Part shown: positions 1 through 7,825 of the stretch, one piece after another
How the letters are laid out: every line of letters begins with the position of its first letter
How positions within the stretch are numbered: position 1 is the first letter of the stretch
From: Bacteroidales bacterium
GTDB lineage: Bacteria; Bacteroidota; Bacteroidia; Bacteroidales; UBA932
Length of the DNA stretch: 64,000 bases
NCBI GenBank assembly: GCA_017437755.1
Contig: JAFRXI010000065.1
Coordinates: 1-64,000, forward strand
Reading direction: 5' to 3'
Program-made: the position numbers and the translations under genes
The notes under the pieces: model-generated
Told to the model about the DNA's origin: nothing
Databases searched by the model: none
The model's input: only the letters and a program-made list of their open reading frames with translations

Positions 1-174
1 AACTGCAATAAGGGCCGATAAATACATGCGCCCCGTCGGGAGGTCCCAGAAGGCGGGCCATCCGGAAACCAGCCACATCAGGGCCGGAATCCCTGCGATG
101 AAAATGGCAAAGCCAAGAAAGTATCCCAGAACCTGTTTCATACCCAAGAAAGTCTGACTCTCAAAGGTAATCAT
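1..174 (-). CDS. Partial membrane protein, probably isoprenylcysteine methyltransferase-like
   Basis: Only the N-terminal 58 codons are inside the window; the gene runs off the left edge. The visible protein has one hydrophobic segment after the second Met (LGYFLGFAIFIAGIPALMWL) and a second one beginning at the edge. The pattern resembles the N-terminus of ICMT-type membrane methyltransferases common in Bacteroidales, but no catalytic part is visible, so the family name is an inference. Two in-frame starts exist, at 174 and at 141; the latter (MKQVLGYF) gives a more typical membrane N-terminus. It follows the gene at 182-640 by a few bases and is likely the last visible member of the operon that starts at 4081. 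Confidence 0.5.
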   Translation of the reverse strand, partial: MITFESQTFLGMKQVLGYFLGFAIFIAGIPALMWLVSGWPAFWDLPTGRMYLSALIAV

Positions 175-181
175 TTTTTGG

Positions 182-640
182 TCACTTTTGGTCACCCTTC
201 TTCCTGAGCAGAAAAATGCTTCCGGCAATCATGGCCGCAACAAGCAGAAAGGCCAGGGCCGTGTTGAAGGCGTCGCCCATCTTGATTTTGAGAAGGAGAA
301 TGCCGTAGTTGAGGGCAAAGAGCACCGCACCGCCCAAAAGGCCGGCACCCAGCGCCCGGACAGTGCCGCCGGGGTTCTCCTTCCAGGTCCTGCCCCGGAT
401 GATTTTGTGGCAGATGACCGCCAGTGGAGTGAGGCCGATGAGGATGGACAAAGAGAGCACCAGCTTCCGTCTGGTCCCGGCAGCCGCTTCGGCCTCAGCA
501 GTCCTCTTTTCCGCCTCTTGGAAGCGTTCCATGATGGCCTGAGTTTCCGGAGTAATGTACTCCTGGTATAGCTCCTCAGGCGTTTGTGCGGCGGCCGACC
601 ACGCGGCAAGAAGCGCCAGAAGTAAGAATCTTCCCATCAT
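182..640 (-). CDS. Small exported membrane protein of unknown function
   Basis: The 152-residue product has a signal peptide ending in AAAQ, a charged helical stretch at about residues 25-58 (TPETQAIMERFQEAEKRT), and three hydrophobic segments at about 60-78, 93-113 and 125-145, followed by a basic tail (LLRKKGDQK). I do not recognise the family. Its start overlaps the stop of the upstream lipoprotein gene by four bases, so the two are probably translationally coupled. The last dozen residues (IAGSIFLLRKKG) recur in a vestigial fragment at 13569-13619, so a second copy of this gene once existed in the genome. Function cannot be inferred beyond an envelope location. Confidence 0.65.
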   Translation of the reverse strand: MMGRFLLLALLAAWSAAAQTPEELYQEYITPETQAIMERFQEAEKRTAEAEAAAGTRRKLVLSLSILIGLTPLAVICHKIIRGRTWKENPGGTVRALGAGLLGGAVLFALNYGILLLKIKMGDAFNTALAFLLVAAMIAGSIFLLRKKGDQK

Positions 641-1110
641 TCGAAATCGAAAAAAGCAGCCGTTAGGATATTCTTGCTGTCTCCCGGCAGGTCGGCGTCG
701 TGCTCTTTCAGGAAATGCTCTGCCAGCAAGATGTCAGGAATGGCGGTCCATACTTCATAGGCCACCAGGACCACAATCATATTTCCCGCTTTGAGGGCGT
801 TTTCGGCCACGGGCATCCCCGTATAGGCCCCCCAGTCCCCAGTATACTCTGGTAGACAGCGGTCCAGGAAAATCGGGTAGCTGTCGTCCCAGCCTTCCGG
901 CATGTAGAAGATCATTTTATGGCGGGACGATGTGTCCTCTCCGGCATACAAGACGTCCCCCACCACAAAGAAATCTTTGTAGCTCTCGTCGTCAAAGACT
1001 ATCCGGCAAAGCCAGTGTTGGCCGTTCTCAATATTGGTAAAATAGCGCTTTTCCTTGCAGCCTGCAAGAAGCAGCAAGGCAAGGGGAAGAAGATAGATCA
1101 AGCGTTTCAT
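637..1110 (-). CDS. Small lipoprotein of unknown function
   Basis: A 157-residue protein with a clear lipoprotein signal (MKRLIYLLPLALLLLAGC; lipobox LAGC at about residues 15-18). The mature part is acidic and aromatic-rich (NGQHWLCRIVFDDESYKDF, FYMPEGWDDSYPIF) and shows no motif I recognise. It should be exported and lipid-anchored. The stop overlaps the next gene by four bases, and the gene starts four bases after the FISUMP gene at 1115-1573 ends, so it belongs to the tightly packed operon starting at 4081. Confidence 0.65.
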   Translation of the reverse strand: MKRLIYLLPLALLLLAGCKEKRYFTNIENGQHWLCRIVFDDESYKDFFVVGDVLYAGEDTSSRHKMIFYMPEGWDDSYPIFLDRCLPEYTGDWGAYTGMPVAENALKAGNMIVVLVAYEVWTAIPDILLAEHFLKEHDADLPGDSKNILTAAFFDFE

Positions 1111-1114
1111 AGGA

Positions 1115-1573
1115 CTATTCTTTAACTAAACGGACAGGGTATTTTCTTTGGCCCAGGCTAGTCTCTCCCAGCTCCTCCCACGTGTAATACCCATCCCGAC
1201 CCGGCGCCTTCAGCAAGGGATTCAGGATGATGACTTTCAGGTAACACCCGTCTGAGCCCGCGATGCAGAGCTCCCTCGCGGAGCGGCTTCCCATGGGATA
1301 GAGGAAGGAGATGCTGTTGCCGTTTTTCCCGGTAAAGACCACCCACTCCTGTCCGTCTTTGTCCTCTATGGACTGCGTACAGCCCTCGCGGAGTTCCTTG
1401 ATTTCCGCCAGCGTTGGCAACCGCCATCCTTCGGGGATATCGGTTTCGGGTGCGATGTCTTTATCTGCCCACTGTACACTCAGCCCCAGGTTCACAGCCC
1501 TGGGCGCCTCCTGGGCACCGGCACACGCTGTGCTCAGCACCAGCATAGCGAGAATAATCGATAGCTTTTTCAT
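1115..1573 (-). CDS. FISUMP-domain exported protein
   Basis: A 152-residue protein with a signal peptide (MKKLSIILAMLVLSTACAGAQ) and a short FISUMP-type domain (Fibrobacter succinogenes major paralogous domain). The diagnostic pieces are AVNLGLSVQWADKDIAPE near residue 26 and EGWRLPTLAEIKEL near residue 48. This family is common in Bacteroidota surface proteins, but its role is unknown. It lacks the usual middle and end of a full FISUMP domain, so this is a compact version. The next gene upstream (1603-2631) carries a fuller copy of the same domain, which points to local duplication. Confidence 0.7.
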   Translation of the reverse strand: MKKLSIILAMLVLSTACAGAQEAPRAVNLGLSVQWADKDIAPETDIPEGWRLPTLAEIKELREGCTQSIEDKDGQEWVVFTGKNGNSISFLYPMGSRSARELCIAGSDGCYLKVIILNPLLKAPGRDGYYTWEELGETSLGQRKYPVRLVKE

Positions 1574-1602
1574 ATGGATTCTGTGTTTATGGACAAATAG
1601 GC

Positions 1603-2631
1603 CTATTTCCCGCCTTTTGGCAAAACGGGCCGAAGGCTCATTTTTTGGTACAGATGATAAGAGCGGATATAGTGACGATACTTCTCAGTGGTGCTTTGGG
1701 TCATCTGGAGGAAAACGGTGTAGTTGTTATCCCGATAGTATTTCTCGGGGTCGCGCTCCGAGGACCAGATAGAGCCGCTTTCGCCATCGCGGTCCAGTTC
1801 TCCGTCGCTCCAGACAGCGCCTGCGAGCGGAAGGAAAATGGAGTTTCCGTTGGGGCCGGTAACTTTGTAGCCGGCAATGCCTTCAAGCGCAGTCAGTTCC
1901 CATGAACATTTATTTGAGAGGTCCTCCAGTTCGGCCGCTGTAGGCGTGCGCCACTCTCCGCCCCAGGGCACGGATGCTCTGAAAGGGAAATAGTCGCCGT
2001 ATGCCTGGGGGGCGTCGGCCCCAACATTCCGGTCGGCCCAGAATACGCTGAGACCGATATCAACCGCTCGCGTATCTTCCACACGGAGCGTCCGGTCTGC
2101 AACGCCTGAGGGAGGATTCACTGCCGGAATATCCACCAACTTGCCATCCTCTCCCACCCAGAAAACCCAGGAGTTTCTCTGGACGAGGACGACAAGTGTA
2201 TCGCCGAAGTAGCCCAGATTCAGGATACGGCCATCGGAGCCCACAAAGATACGGGGCTCTACCACATAGCAGAAACTGCCCAATTTGGGATCTGTCTCCG
2301 GTCCCTTCACCTCCTGAAGGGCCATCACGCCGGAAATATAGGGATCGGCCCGGACTTCCAGGAAATTGGCGCCGGCGCCAGGCAGCCAGCGCATCCCACT
2401 GGCCTCCACAGGGACCATGGCAAGGGAAAAATGGCACTGCCCCACCGCATCTGTTTCGGAATAGGCAATCCCCAGTCCGCCCGCTTCCGAACGGAAAATC
2501 TGGTATCCGTTTCCCCGCGCCAGGGCGTTAAGGTTCATTTTATAGGCCCGGAGCAGATCGGACCAGGTGTCGGCGGCACACACCAGCTGTGCGCCAAGCA
2601 CAATCAGGACAAACAGGAAACACTTTTTCAT
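1603..2631 (-). CDS. Two-part exported FISUMP-domain protein
   Basis: The 342-residue product begins with a signal peptide (MKKCFLFVLIVLGAQLVCA). Residues of about 22-180 form a domain I do not recognise. Residues of about 190-342 are a FISUMP domain, seen in RAVDIGLSVFWADRNVGADA, EWRTPTAAELEDLSNKCSWE and the final LRPVLPKGGK. The start overlaps the stop of the upstream paralogue gene (2628-3452) by four bases. The protein is predicted to be periplasmic or surface exposed. The C-terminal half is homologous to the downstream small FISUMP gene. Confidence 0.7.
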   Translation of the reverse strand: MKKCFLFVLIVLGAQLVCAADTWSDLLRAYKMNLNALARGNGYQIFRSEAGGLGIAYSETDAVGQCHFSLAMVPVEASGMRWLPGAGANFLEVRADPYISGVMALQEVKGPETDPKLGSFCYVVEPRIFVGSDGRILNLGYFGDTLVVLVQRNSWVFWVGEDGKLVDIPAVNPPSGVADRTLRVEDTRAVDIGLSVFWADRNVGADAPQAYGDYFPFRASVPWGGEWRTPTAAELEDLSNKCSWELTALEGIAGYKVTGPNGNSIFLPLAGAVWSDGELDRDGESGSIWSSERDPEKYYRDNNYTVFLQMTQSTTEKYRHYIRSYHLYQKMSLRPVLPKGGK

Positions 2632-3452
2632 AGCCTGGTTACGTTTAGAATCCGGTAGCGGATGCTATTGTCGGTATAAACGCCAAGGCTGTTGTTGTAA
2701 ACACTTGGCTCATTGATCCTTGCCGGTGGCATATGGACAATCTTATGCGCCTGCCGGGTTGCACCGTCCTTGCCGTATTTGACCTCATATTCCACCCGGA
2801 TGGAGATTTCCTTTCCGGAAGGGTTTGTGAAGCGAAGTTCGTTGAACCAGCCATCCTCGCCGGGGATGGCGCCGAATGCAAAATACCTGCTTTCCTGCAC
2901 CTTGCCTTCCAGCGTCCCGTCCGGGAGTTTATTCCAGACCGTATCCCTGTATACGGGATAGTCCAGCGTGATATGCCTGGGAATGTTGTTGGGAATAACC
3001 ATTCTGGGAACAGTTGTGCCCGAAGGATTCTCCCTCAGGGGCTGGACATCTTTCAATTTGAAACGGCCAGTGCGTGTGTAACTCTGGGCGCTTTCCCGAA
3101 TCTTCCTGGACCGGCCGTTCCACTTTTTCAGTTTGCGGGCATACTCCTTTTGGGCCCTTGAAGGCCGCGGCGGACGGTATTCCGGGGTTCGGACAGACGG
3201 CTTTTTGAATTTACCCTTGGCATCCCGGATGGCATCGGCCCCGGTGCTACCGGAGCTATAACAGGGATTGCCGGAAGAGGTGCTGTAACTTTCCGAGCTA
3301 TAGGAAGAGCCACCGACACTTTGCCCTGACATCTCCTCCAGCTGGCCGATGGCCGAGCTGGAATGGAAGCCGGTGTCGAACAGGTCCGTATTAACCTGCG
3401 CCCAGGACGCAAGGGGCAGCAGCAGGCATACCAGTAGCGTCAATCGTTTCAT
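2628..3452 (-). CDS. Secreted protein of the FDTG/SALGQLEE family
   Basis: The 274-residue product has a signal peptide (MKRLTLLVCLLLPLASWAQ), a short conserved block just after it (LFDTGFHSSSAIGQLEEMSG), a Ser/Tyr-rich linker, a basic segment at about 80-120 (FKKPSVRTPEYRPPRPSRAQ), and a C-terminal beta-rich domain (about 150-274) ending in IRYRILNV. The same arrangement occurs in the protein encoded at 7148-7825, in which the mature protein starts with FDTGTKATSALGQLEEISG and ends with STRYKIEKI. I know no named family. Start and stop each overlap a neighbouring gene by four bases, so it is embedded in the operon starting at 4081. Confidence 0.7.
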   Translation of the reverse strand: MKRLTLLVCLLLPLASWAQVNTDLFDTGFHSSSAIGQLEEMSGQSVGGSSYSSESYSTSSGNPCYSSGSTGADAIRDAKGKFKKPSVRTPEYRPPRPSRAQKEYARKLKKWNGRSRKIRESAQSYTRTGRFKLKDVQPLRENPSGTTVPRMVIPNNIPRHITLDYPVYRDTVWNKLPDGTLEGKVQESRYFAFGAIPGEDGWFNELRFTNPSGKEISIRVEYEVKYGKDGATRQAHKIVHMPPARINEPSVYNNSLGVYTDNSIRYRILNVTRL

Positions 3453-4081
3453 TTTCCGAATTCAAATCCAATTCTAAATGATGCAAACCAGTCGTTCCTT
3501 ATCTTGACATCGCTTTTTGAGCAGCGGTCAATGAAGCCGTGGTCGGCGGTCAAGGTAAAGCTCCATTTTCCTTTGACAACATAGACACCTGCCCCGGCAA
3601 CGACATTGAGCGGCCTGTACCCGTAATCCTGTTTCATAAAGGAGAAGCTGCGGTCAAAGCCGTTGTGCGACACAATGCACCAGTCCAGCCTTGGACCAGC
3701 GTAAGCGCCCAGATAATCGAGAAAGCGCAGCATTCCCAAATCCTCCGTAGAGATGACGAAATCAAGGTTCAGCGGGACTGTGATATATTCTTCGTGGAAG
3801 CTTTCTCCGGCAGGAAGGCCGGATACGGGATGAGTGCCGCCGGATGGAAATCTAATAGACTGGAAGCGCCATTCCGTCCCGAAATCCAGATCCAGATAGT
3901 AGGAAAAATCAATGCTCCAGCGGGCGTGGACCACGGGGCCGTGCGAGATATACCTTTGTGTCCCCAGCGCATCAGAGCGCGTCGTCCCTCCCACCAGATA
4001 GCCCGCTCCGACCCGTCCGCGCGCGGATGCGGCGGAAACGCATACCAGAATGAATGCCATGACAAAAAGAAGCTTTCTCAT
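3449..4081 (-). CDS. Outer-membrane beta-barrel protein (PorT/OMP_b-brl-like)
   Basis: A 210-residue protein with a signal peptide (MRKLLFVMAFILVCVSAASA) followed by alternating hydrophobic strands and glycine or aromatic turns, ending in the typical outer-membrane strand FRIGFEFGK. It resembles the small beta-barrel families frequent in Bacteroidota, but has no diagnostic catalytic feature. It is the first gene of the operon that runs to the left edge. Upstream lie a TATTTTTG box and the palindrome shared with the operons starting at 9987 and 19561. The start at 4081 is supported by the signal peptide and by the 19-base distance from the promoter box. Confidence 0.75.
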   Translation of the reverse strand: MRKLLFVMAFILVCVSAASARGRVGAGYLVGGTTRSDALGTQRYISHGPVVHARWSIDFSYYLDLDFGTEWRFQSIRFPSGGTHPVSGLPAGESFHEEYITVPLNLDFVISTEDLGMLRFLDYLGAYAGPRLDWCIVSHNGFDRSFSFMKQDYGYRPLNVVAGAGVYVVKGKWSFTLTADHGFIDRCSKSDVKIRNDWFASFRIGFEFGK

Positions 4082-4100
4082 AAGCCTTCTGCATTTTCCG

Positions 4101-4144
4101 CAAAAATAGCCTATATGAGAAATACTCTTGTGGCGGATTCCACC
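4101..4144 (-). promoter_or_regulatory. Promoter with palindromic operator, copy A
   Basis: On the minus strand the core GGTGGAATCCGCCAC (4144-4130) is followed after exactly 21 bases by TATTTTTG (4108-4101), a match to the Bacteroidota -7 box TAnnTTTG, and after a further 19 bases by the start codon of the beta-barrel gene. The core has GTGG/CCAC half-sites, extended here to TGTGG and CCACA. No TTG -33 element is present; the palindrome takes its place. Copy B upstream of 9987 has the same 21-base spacing. An activator or repressor site is inferred. Confidence 0.7.
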
Positions 4145-4177
4145 ACAGGACCCGTTTATCGCGTACGTCCTTGCCCG

Positions 4178-4765
4178 TCAGTGATAAAACAGGAATCCTA
4201 CGTACACATGGGGGCCGTGGGGAAGGAGACTTGATTGACTCAGTGCACATAGATAGTCCAGCTTGAGGGTCAAGTGCATCGGACCGGAAACAATGAAATC
4301 GCATCCCACAAAAGGGTCGACAGCCATGAAGCCTTGTTTATGATAACGGGTTCCGTCTATGGGAGCCCAATCCGATGTCGGCGCCTCCATCATCAAAAGG
4401 GTCGTCATCGACCCGCCCCCCAGGGTCAGGCCGGCATAAGGCTGGAATCGGCCTATAACCGTATAGGTATCGGCCAGTAAGCCGCCCCATCCATACTTAA
4501 GGTAACTGCCATTACTCAGCTGGCTCAGATTGGACACATAACCTTCGCTGCCCACACGGAAATGCTCCCCAAGATGAAGCCGGATAACACCGCCTATCCC
4601 AAATGGGGCGCCCTTTGCCTGATAGCTTATCGCATCCAGCATACCGGAAAGGTATCCGCTGTGAACCATCATTCCCCCGTCAAAGCCGCGAAGAATCTTC
4701 TTCTGCTGTGCCGTAGCGGTCACTGCAAGCAGCAGGCAGAGTGAAGCCGTAATCAACCTTTTCAT
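4178..4765 (-). CDS. Outer-membrane beta-barrel protein
   Basis: Reading from ATG 4765 gives a 195-residue protein with a good signal peptide (MKRLITASLCLLLAVTATAQ) and a beta-barrel-like body rich in Gly and aromatic residues, ending in the strand HVYVGFLFYH. An in-frame ATG at 4849 would add 28 residues (MNKKLLYCIAAAIWGI and so on); that stretch looks like the start of another small membrane protein, so I prefer 4765. A TATTTTTG box lies upstream of the 4849 start on the same strand. The gene is separated from the next operon by about 100 bases, which hold palindrome copy A. Function unknown. Confidence 0.65.
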   Translation of the reverse strand: MKRLITASLCLLLAVTATAQQKKILRGFDGGMMVHSGYLSGMLDAISYQAKGAPFGIGGVIRLHLGEHFRVGSEGYVSNLSQLSNGSYLKYGWGGLLADTYTVIGRFQPYAGLTLGGGSMTTLLMMEAPTSDWAPIDGTRYHKQGFMAVDPFVGCDFIVSGPMHLTLKLDYLCALSQSSLLPHGPHVYVGFLFYH

Positions 4766-4917
4766 ACCTAAAATCTGTAATAGTGCCCTCCAGTACGATC
4801 GGATGCCCCAGATAGCCGCTGCGATGCAGTATAGGAGTTTCTTGTTCATACCGAGCTTTTAATGGCAGCAAAGTTCGGCATAACGGACAAAAATATTTAG
4901 GACGGGCAGGAGATTAA

Positions 4918-5433
4918 TTAGGATTATCCATGCATCTTCTTACGAAAGGCCGCATTGTCCGCATCATCTGTGACAGCAATACAGATTGCAGCCGTACCCT
5001 TTACTATAATGACGAAGGATTGCTTGCCTGTTCCGAGGGCACTGCCAGGACGGGCGACGGAACTCTTGTGACCAGCGAGTACTTTGTCTTCACCTGGGAA
5101 GACGGCAATGTTGTCAAGACCATCCGCCAGACGATAAAAGACGGCAACATCACCGAAGAAACCGAATACAACTACGAATACAGCACTGCCGCCAACCCTC
5201 TGCATGGTTTCATCTTCCTCATCCATTCCAACAGCGGCATCATATTCGACTACGAGGGTATCGACGCACTGAGCAAGAACCTGCCGTCGCGCATTACTTC
5301 TCAAAAACACAGATATGAATTCAGCTTCTCCGGCGAGCAAGTCAGTTCCGGCGAAAAGCATTTGATTGCGGACTCAAGTCCCATCTTGCGCATGACCACG
5401 GATTACAGCCTGGATTTCGAGTACCTGAAATAA
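4918..5433 (+). pseudogene. Fragment of a DUF4595-like exported protein
   Basis: An open frame on the plus strand, with its first ATG at 4930, encodes about 167 residues rich in Tyr, Asn and Gly (RTLYYNDEGLLACSEG, FTWEDGNVVKTI, YEYSTAANPLHGF). This pattern is typical of the C-terminal part of DUF4595-type lipoproteins of Bacteroidota. There is no signal peptide or lipobox, and a stop codon lies just upstream of 4918, so the 5' half of the gene appears to be lost. It is the only plus-strand gene among minus-strand neighbours. It could alternatively be a small intact cytoplasmic protein, but the family is normally exported. Confidence 0.5.
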
Positions 5434-5461
5434 GTGTACACGGGATCCTAATATTTCGCCA

Positions 5462-6916
5462 TCAAATCCGGATTGAAGCCTTCTTCACCCTTTTTGCCGA
5501 CGAAACGGCCCCGACAGGGCATACGAGCCGGCAGAGATGGCACCCGACGCATCTGGATCCTGTCAACTGGGGCTTCCGGGTTTCCTGGTTGAAGACGAGG
5601 GCCTGGTGGCCGCCGTCTGAGCAGGAAATGACACATCTGCCGCAGCCTATACACCTGGAAGTGTCAAACTTTGGATATACGATGGTACTGCGGTCAAGGT
5701 CGGCGGGAAGGCGGAAGGAGGGCAGAAGCTCTCCAACAAGGTCCGAGAGATGCTCGATGCCCCTGTCTGCCATATAGTTCTGAAGGCCTAGGGTCAGGTC
5801 CTCTATGATGCGGTAGCCGTACTGCATGACAGCCGTGCATACCTGAACATTACGGCAACCGAGCCGGATGAACTCCAGGGCGTCATGCCAGGTCTCAATG
5901 CCTCCCACGCCGCTGTACTGGGTGTTTTTCATCATGGGGTTCAGTACCATGGAAAGGATATGCCGCAGTGCTATGGGTTTCACGGCCCTGCCGGAATAAC
6001 CCGACCCGGTCTGGTAGCCGCTCACCTCGGATCCGTCTCCCATCGTGATGCTCTTGATGGTGTTGATTGCGGATATCGCATCAGCCCCGGCAAAGTATGC
6101 ACCCATTGCCGGTCCGGAGATGTGGGTGATATTGGGAGTCATCTTGGGGATGACGGGGATTGAAACGCTGCGCTTCACGTAGGCGGTGAAGAATGTGACC
6201 AGTTCAGAGTCCTGTCCCACGTCTGAACCCATACCCGACTCTCGCATCTGGGGGCATGAAAAATTCAGTTCCACGGCATCACAGCCGGCTTCTTCCGCCA
6301 TTTTGGCAAGCACCGTCCACTCCTCTTCCGTCTTTCCCATGATGGAGGCTATGATAACCTTGGACGGGTAATTCCGCTTCAGGCGCCTGAGGATATCGAA
6401 GTCCATCTCCACGGTATTCTCGCTGAGCTGCTCCATGTTGCGGAATCCATAGAAATCTCCCCTCTTCCCGTTGCCGTAAACGGCGTCGAAACGCGGAGAC
6501 ACCTCATTGATTTCCTGCATGCAGATGGTTTTGTAAAACACACCGCCCCATCCGTCTTCAAAAGCCCGTGCAACCATCTCATAGTTGGTACATACGGCCG
6601 ATGAAGCCAGGAAGAAGGGATTCTCACAGCGGATGCCGCAAAAGTCAATCTCAAGGCTGGGAAGCGGCCTTGCAGGCGCTTCAGGGAGCTCTTTTACCAT
6701 CTCGCGGATGCGGATGGGGAAGTCGTAGTGGATGCAGGCTTTCCCTGCCGCTTCCAGATCCTCCTCGGTGCAGTCCTCCACCCACTTGCGGGCGATGGCC
6801 TGGTTGCCGAAACGGATGGCCCGGACAGCTCTGGCAGGGTCTCCACCTCTGCAGGCTCTGCTGCAGGGCGCATCGGCGCAAAGCAGGCAGCGTGAGGCTT
6901 CTTCAAGTATATGCAT
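5462..6916 (-). CDS. preA: PreA-like dihydropyrimidine dehydrogenase with extra N-terminal Fe-S segment
   Basis: The 484-residue protein has three parts. Residues 1-90 contain CLLCADAPCSRAC, the N-terminal iron-sulfur motif otherwise found in PreT and the N-terminus of eukaryotic dihydropyrimidine dehydrogenase. Residues of about 95-410 are a dihydroorotate-dehydrogenase-like FMN barrel (ELNFSCPQMRESGMG, KMTPNITHI, GVGGIETWHDALEFI). The C-terminus carries two 4Fe-4S motifs (CIGCGRCVISC and CVGCHLCRLVCP). The family reduces uracil and thymine with NAD(P)H. No preT or other pyrimidine gene is adjacent, so the electron-input partner is not local. Where animal enzymes have a catalytic Cys in ACGQ, this one reads DVGQ; the consequence is uncertain. 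Confidence 0.85.
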   Translation of the reverse strand: MHILEEASRCLLCADAPCSRACRGGDPARAVRAIRFGNQAIARKWVEDCTEEDLEAAGKACIHYDFPIRIREMVKELPEAPARPLPSLEIDFCGIRCENPFFLASSAVCTNYEMVARAFEDGWGGVFYKTICMQEINEVSPRFDAVYGNGKRGDFYGFRNMEQLSENTVEMDFDILRRLKRNYPSKVIIASIMGKTEEEWTVLAKMAEEAGCDAVELNFSCPQMRESGMGSDVGQDSELVTFFTAYVKRSVSIPVIPKMTPNITHISGPAMGAYFAGADAISAINTIKSITMGDGSEVSGYQTGSGYSGRAVKPIALRHILSMVLNPMMKNTQYSGVGGIETWHDALEFIRLGCRNVQVCTAVMQYGYRIIEDLTLGLQNYMADRGIEHLSDLVGELLPSFRLPADLDRSTIVYPKFDTSRCIGCGRCVISCSDGGHQALVFNQETRKPQLTGSRCVGCHLCRLVCPVGAVSSAKRVKKASIRI

Positions 6917-7083
6917 AATCTTCTATAATTCAACCCTTTCTGCGAAGTTAGGAAAAAAGATTCACTTAGAAGCCATAATTATGCATATTTATCCGGACAA
7001 TGTGCCCGCCGCCTGTGGCATGCGGCAGGATACACGGTCACCGGCGATACTGCCATATCAGCCAGGGGCACAAATCGTTAAAG

Positions 7084-7120
7084 TGCTCCTACCGTCCCAA
7101 AAATATGGACGATAGGAGCA
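7084..7120 (-). terminator. Hairpin after the 9987-7148 operon
   Basis: TGCTCCTACCGTCC (7084-7097) and GGACGATAGGAGCA (7107-7120) form a 14-bp stem with one G-U or mismatch and a nine-base A/T loop. It lies 28 bases after the stop of the gene ending at 7148. There is only a short T run on the minus strand, so it is a plausible but imperfect intrinsic terminator. The rest of the 231-base gap before preA shows nothing else I can name. Confidence 0.55.
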
Positions 7121-7147
7121 TTCTGGGGGGCGTAGCAGTGAGTTGCT

Positions 7148-7825
7148 TCAGTCGTTGTAGATAATCTTCTCGATTTTGTACCGGGTAGAAAGGGTGCCGG
7201 TGTCGTAATGGCCGTTCACGCTGATTCCCAGAAGGGGATCGTGGATGCGGTTCCCGGGCAGGCCGCTGCGGAGCACCTTGAGCCGGGGAGTGCCGTACTT
7301 CCCTTCCTTCTCCCAATAGATTATGGTGAAGTCGTGGTCCACGTTGCTCTGGTTGGTCATGTTCAGTTCCAGGTACCAGTCCTTGTCTCCGGGAACAGGA
7401 TAGTGGCGCTCGAATGTGCAGCCGGGAGGGAATTTGTTCACTATGCCCGCATCACATTCGTCAATGACGTCGGGGGCCACCGGATCCGGCTGCAGCTCAT
7501 AGGTGTCAACTGGAGCGGAAGCGCTTGAGCGGCTGTCTTCCAGATAGTCCAGGGCGCTGAAGAGCATCGGGGTAAGGATTCCGAAGGCGAGACCCAACGC
7601 ACTGCTTCCGCCGCCCCGGGATGCAGAACTGGCAGCGCTGACGGCGCGCGCTGCCGGAATCACGATGCGATGGTCGCCGGTGGGCTTTGAAAACTTCTGG
7701 CCGCTGATTTCTTCCAGCTGGCCAAGGGCCGAGGTGGCCTTTGTTCCGGTGTCGAATTTTGACTGCGCTCCGGCCGCCAGGGAAAGGACGGCAAACAGCG
7801 CTATTGCGAAAAACTTTTTCATCAT
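7148..7825 (-). CDS. Secreted protein of the FDTG/SALGQLEE family (second copy)
   Basis: A 225-residue protein with a signal peptide (MMKKFFAIALFAVLSLAAGAQ), the conserved block FDTGTKATSALGQLEEISG, an Ala/Ser/Gly-rich stretch at about 55-80 that may be a weakly hydrophobic segment (SALGLAFGILTPML), and a C-terminal beta-rich domain (CTFERHYPVPGDKDWYLELN to STRYKIEKIIYND). It is the paralogue of the protein at 2628-3452: the same position of the conserved block and a similar last strand, with a divergent middle. It overlaps the upstream WG-repeat gene by four bases and is the last gene of the operon starting at 9987. Confidence 0.7.
   Translation of the reverse strand: MMKKFFAIALFAVLSLAAGAQSKFDTGTKATSALGQLEEISGQKFSKPTGDHRIVIPAARAVSAASSASRGGGSSALGLAFGILTPMLFSALDYLEDSRSSASAPVDTYELQPDPVAPDVIDECDAGIVNKFPPGCTFERHYPVPGDKDWYLELNMTNQSNVDHDFTIIYWEKEGKYGTPRLKVLRSGLPGNRIHDPLLGISVNGHYDTGTLSTRYKIEKIIYND

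Noticed and set aside
4766-4849. A 28-residue N-terminal extension (MNKKLLYCIAAAIWGI...) of the barrel gene
   Set aside because: It would place a hydrophobic stretch before a complete signal peptide. It may be a relic of another small membrane protein gene, but there is too little to call.
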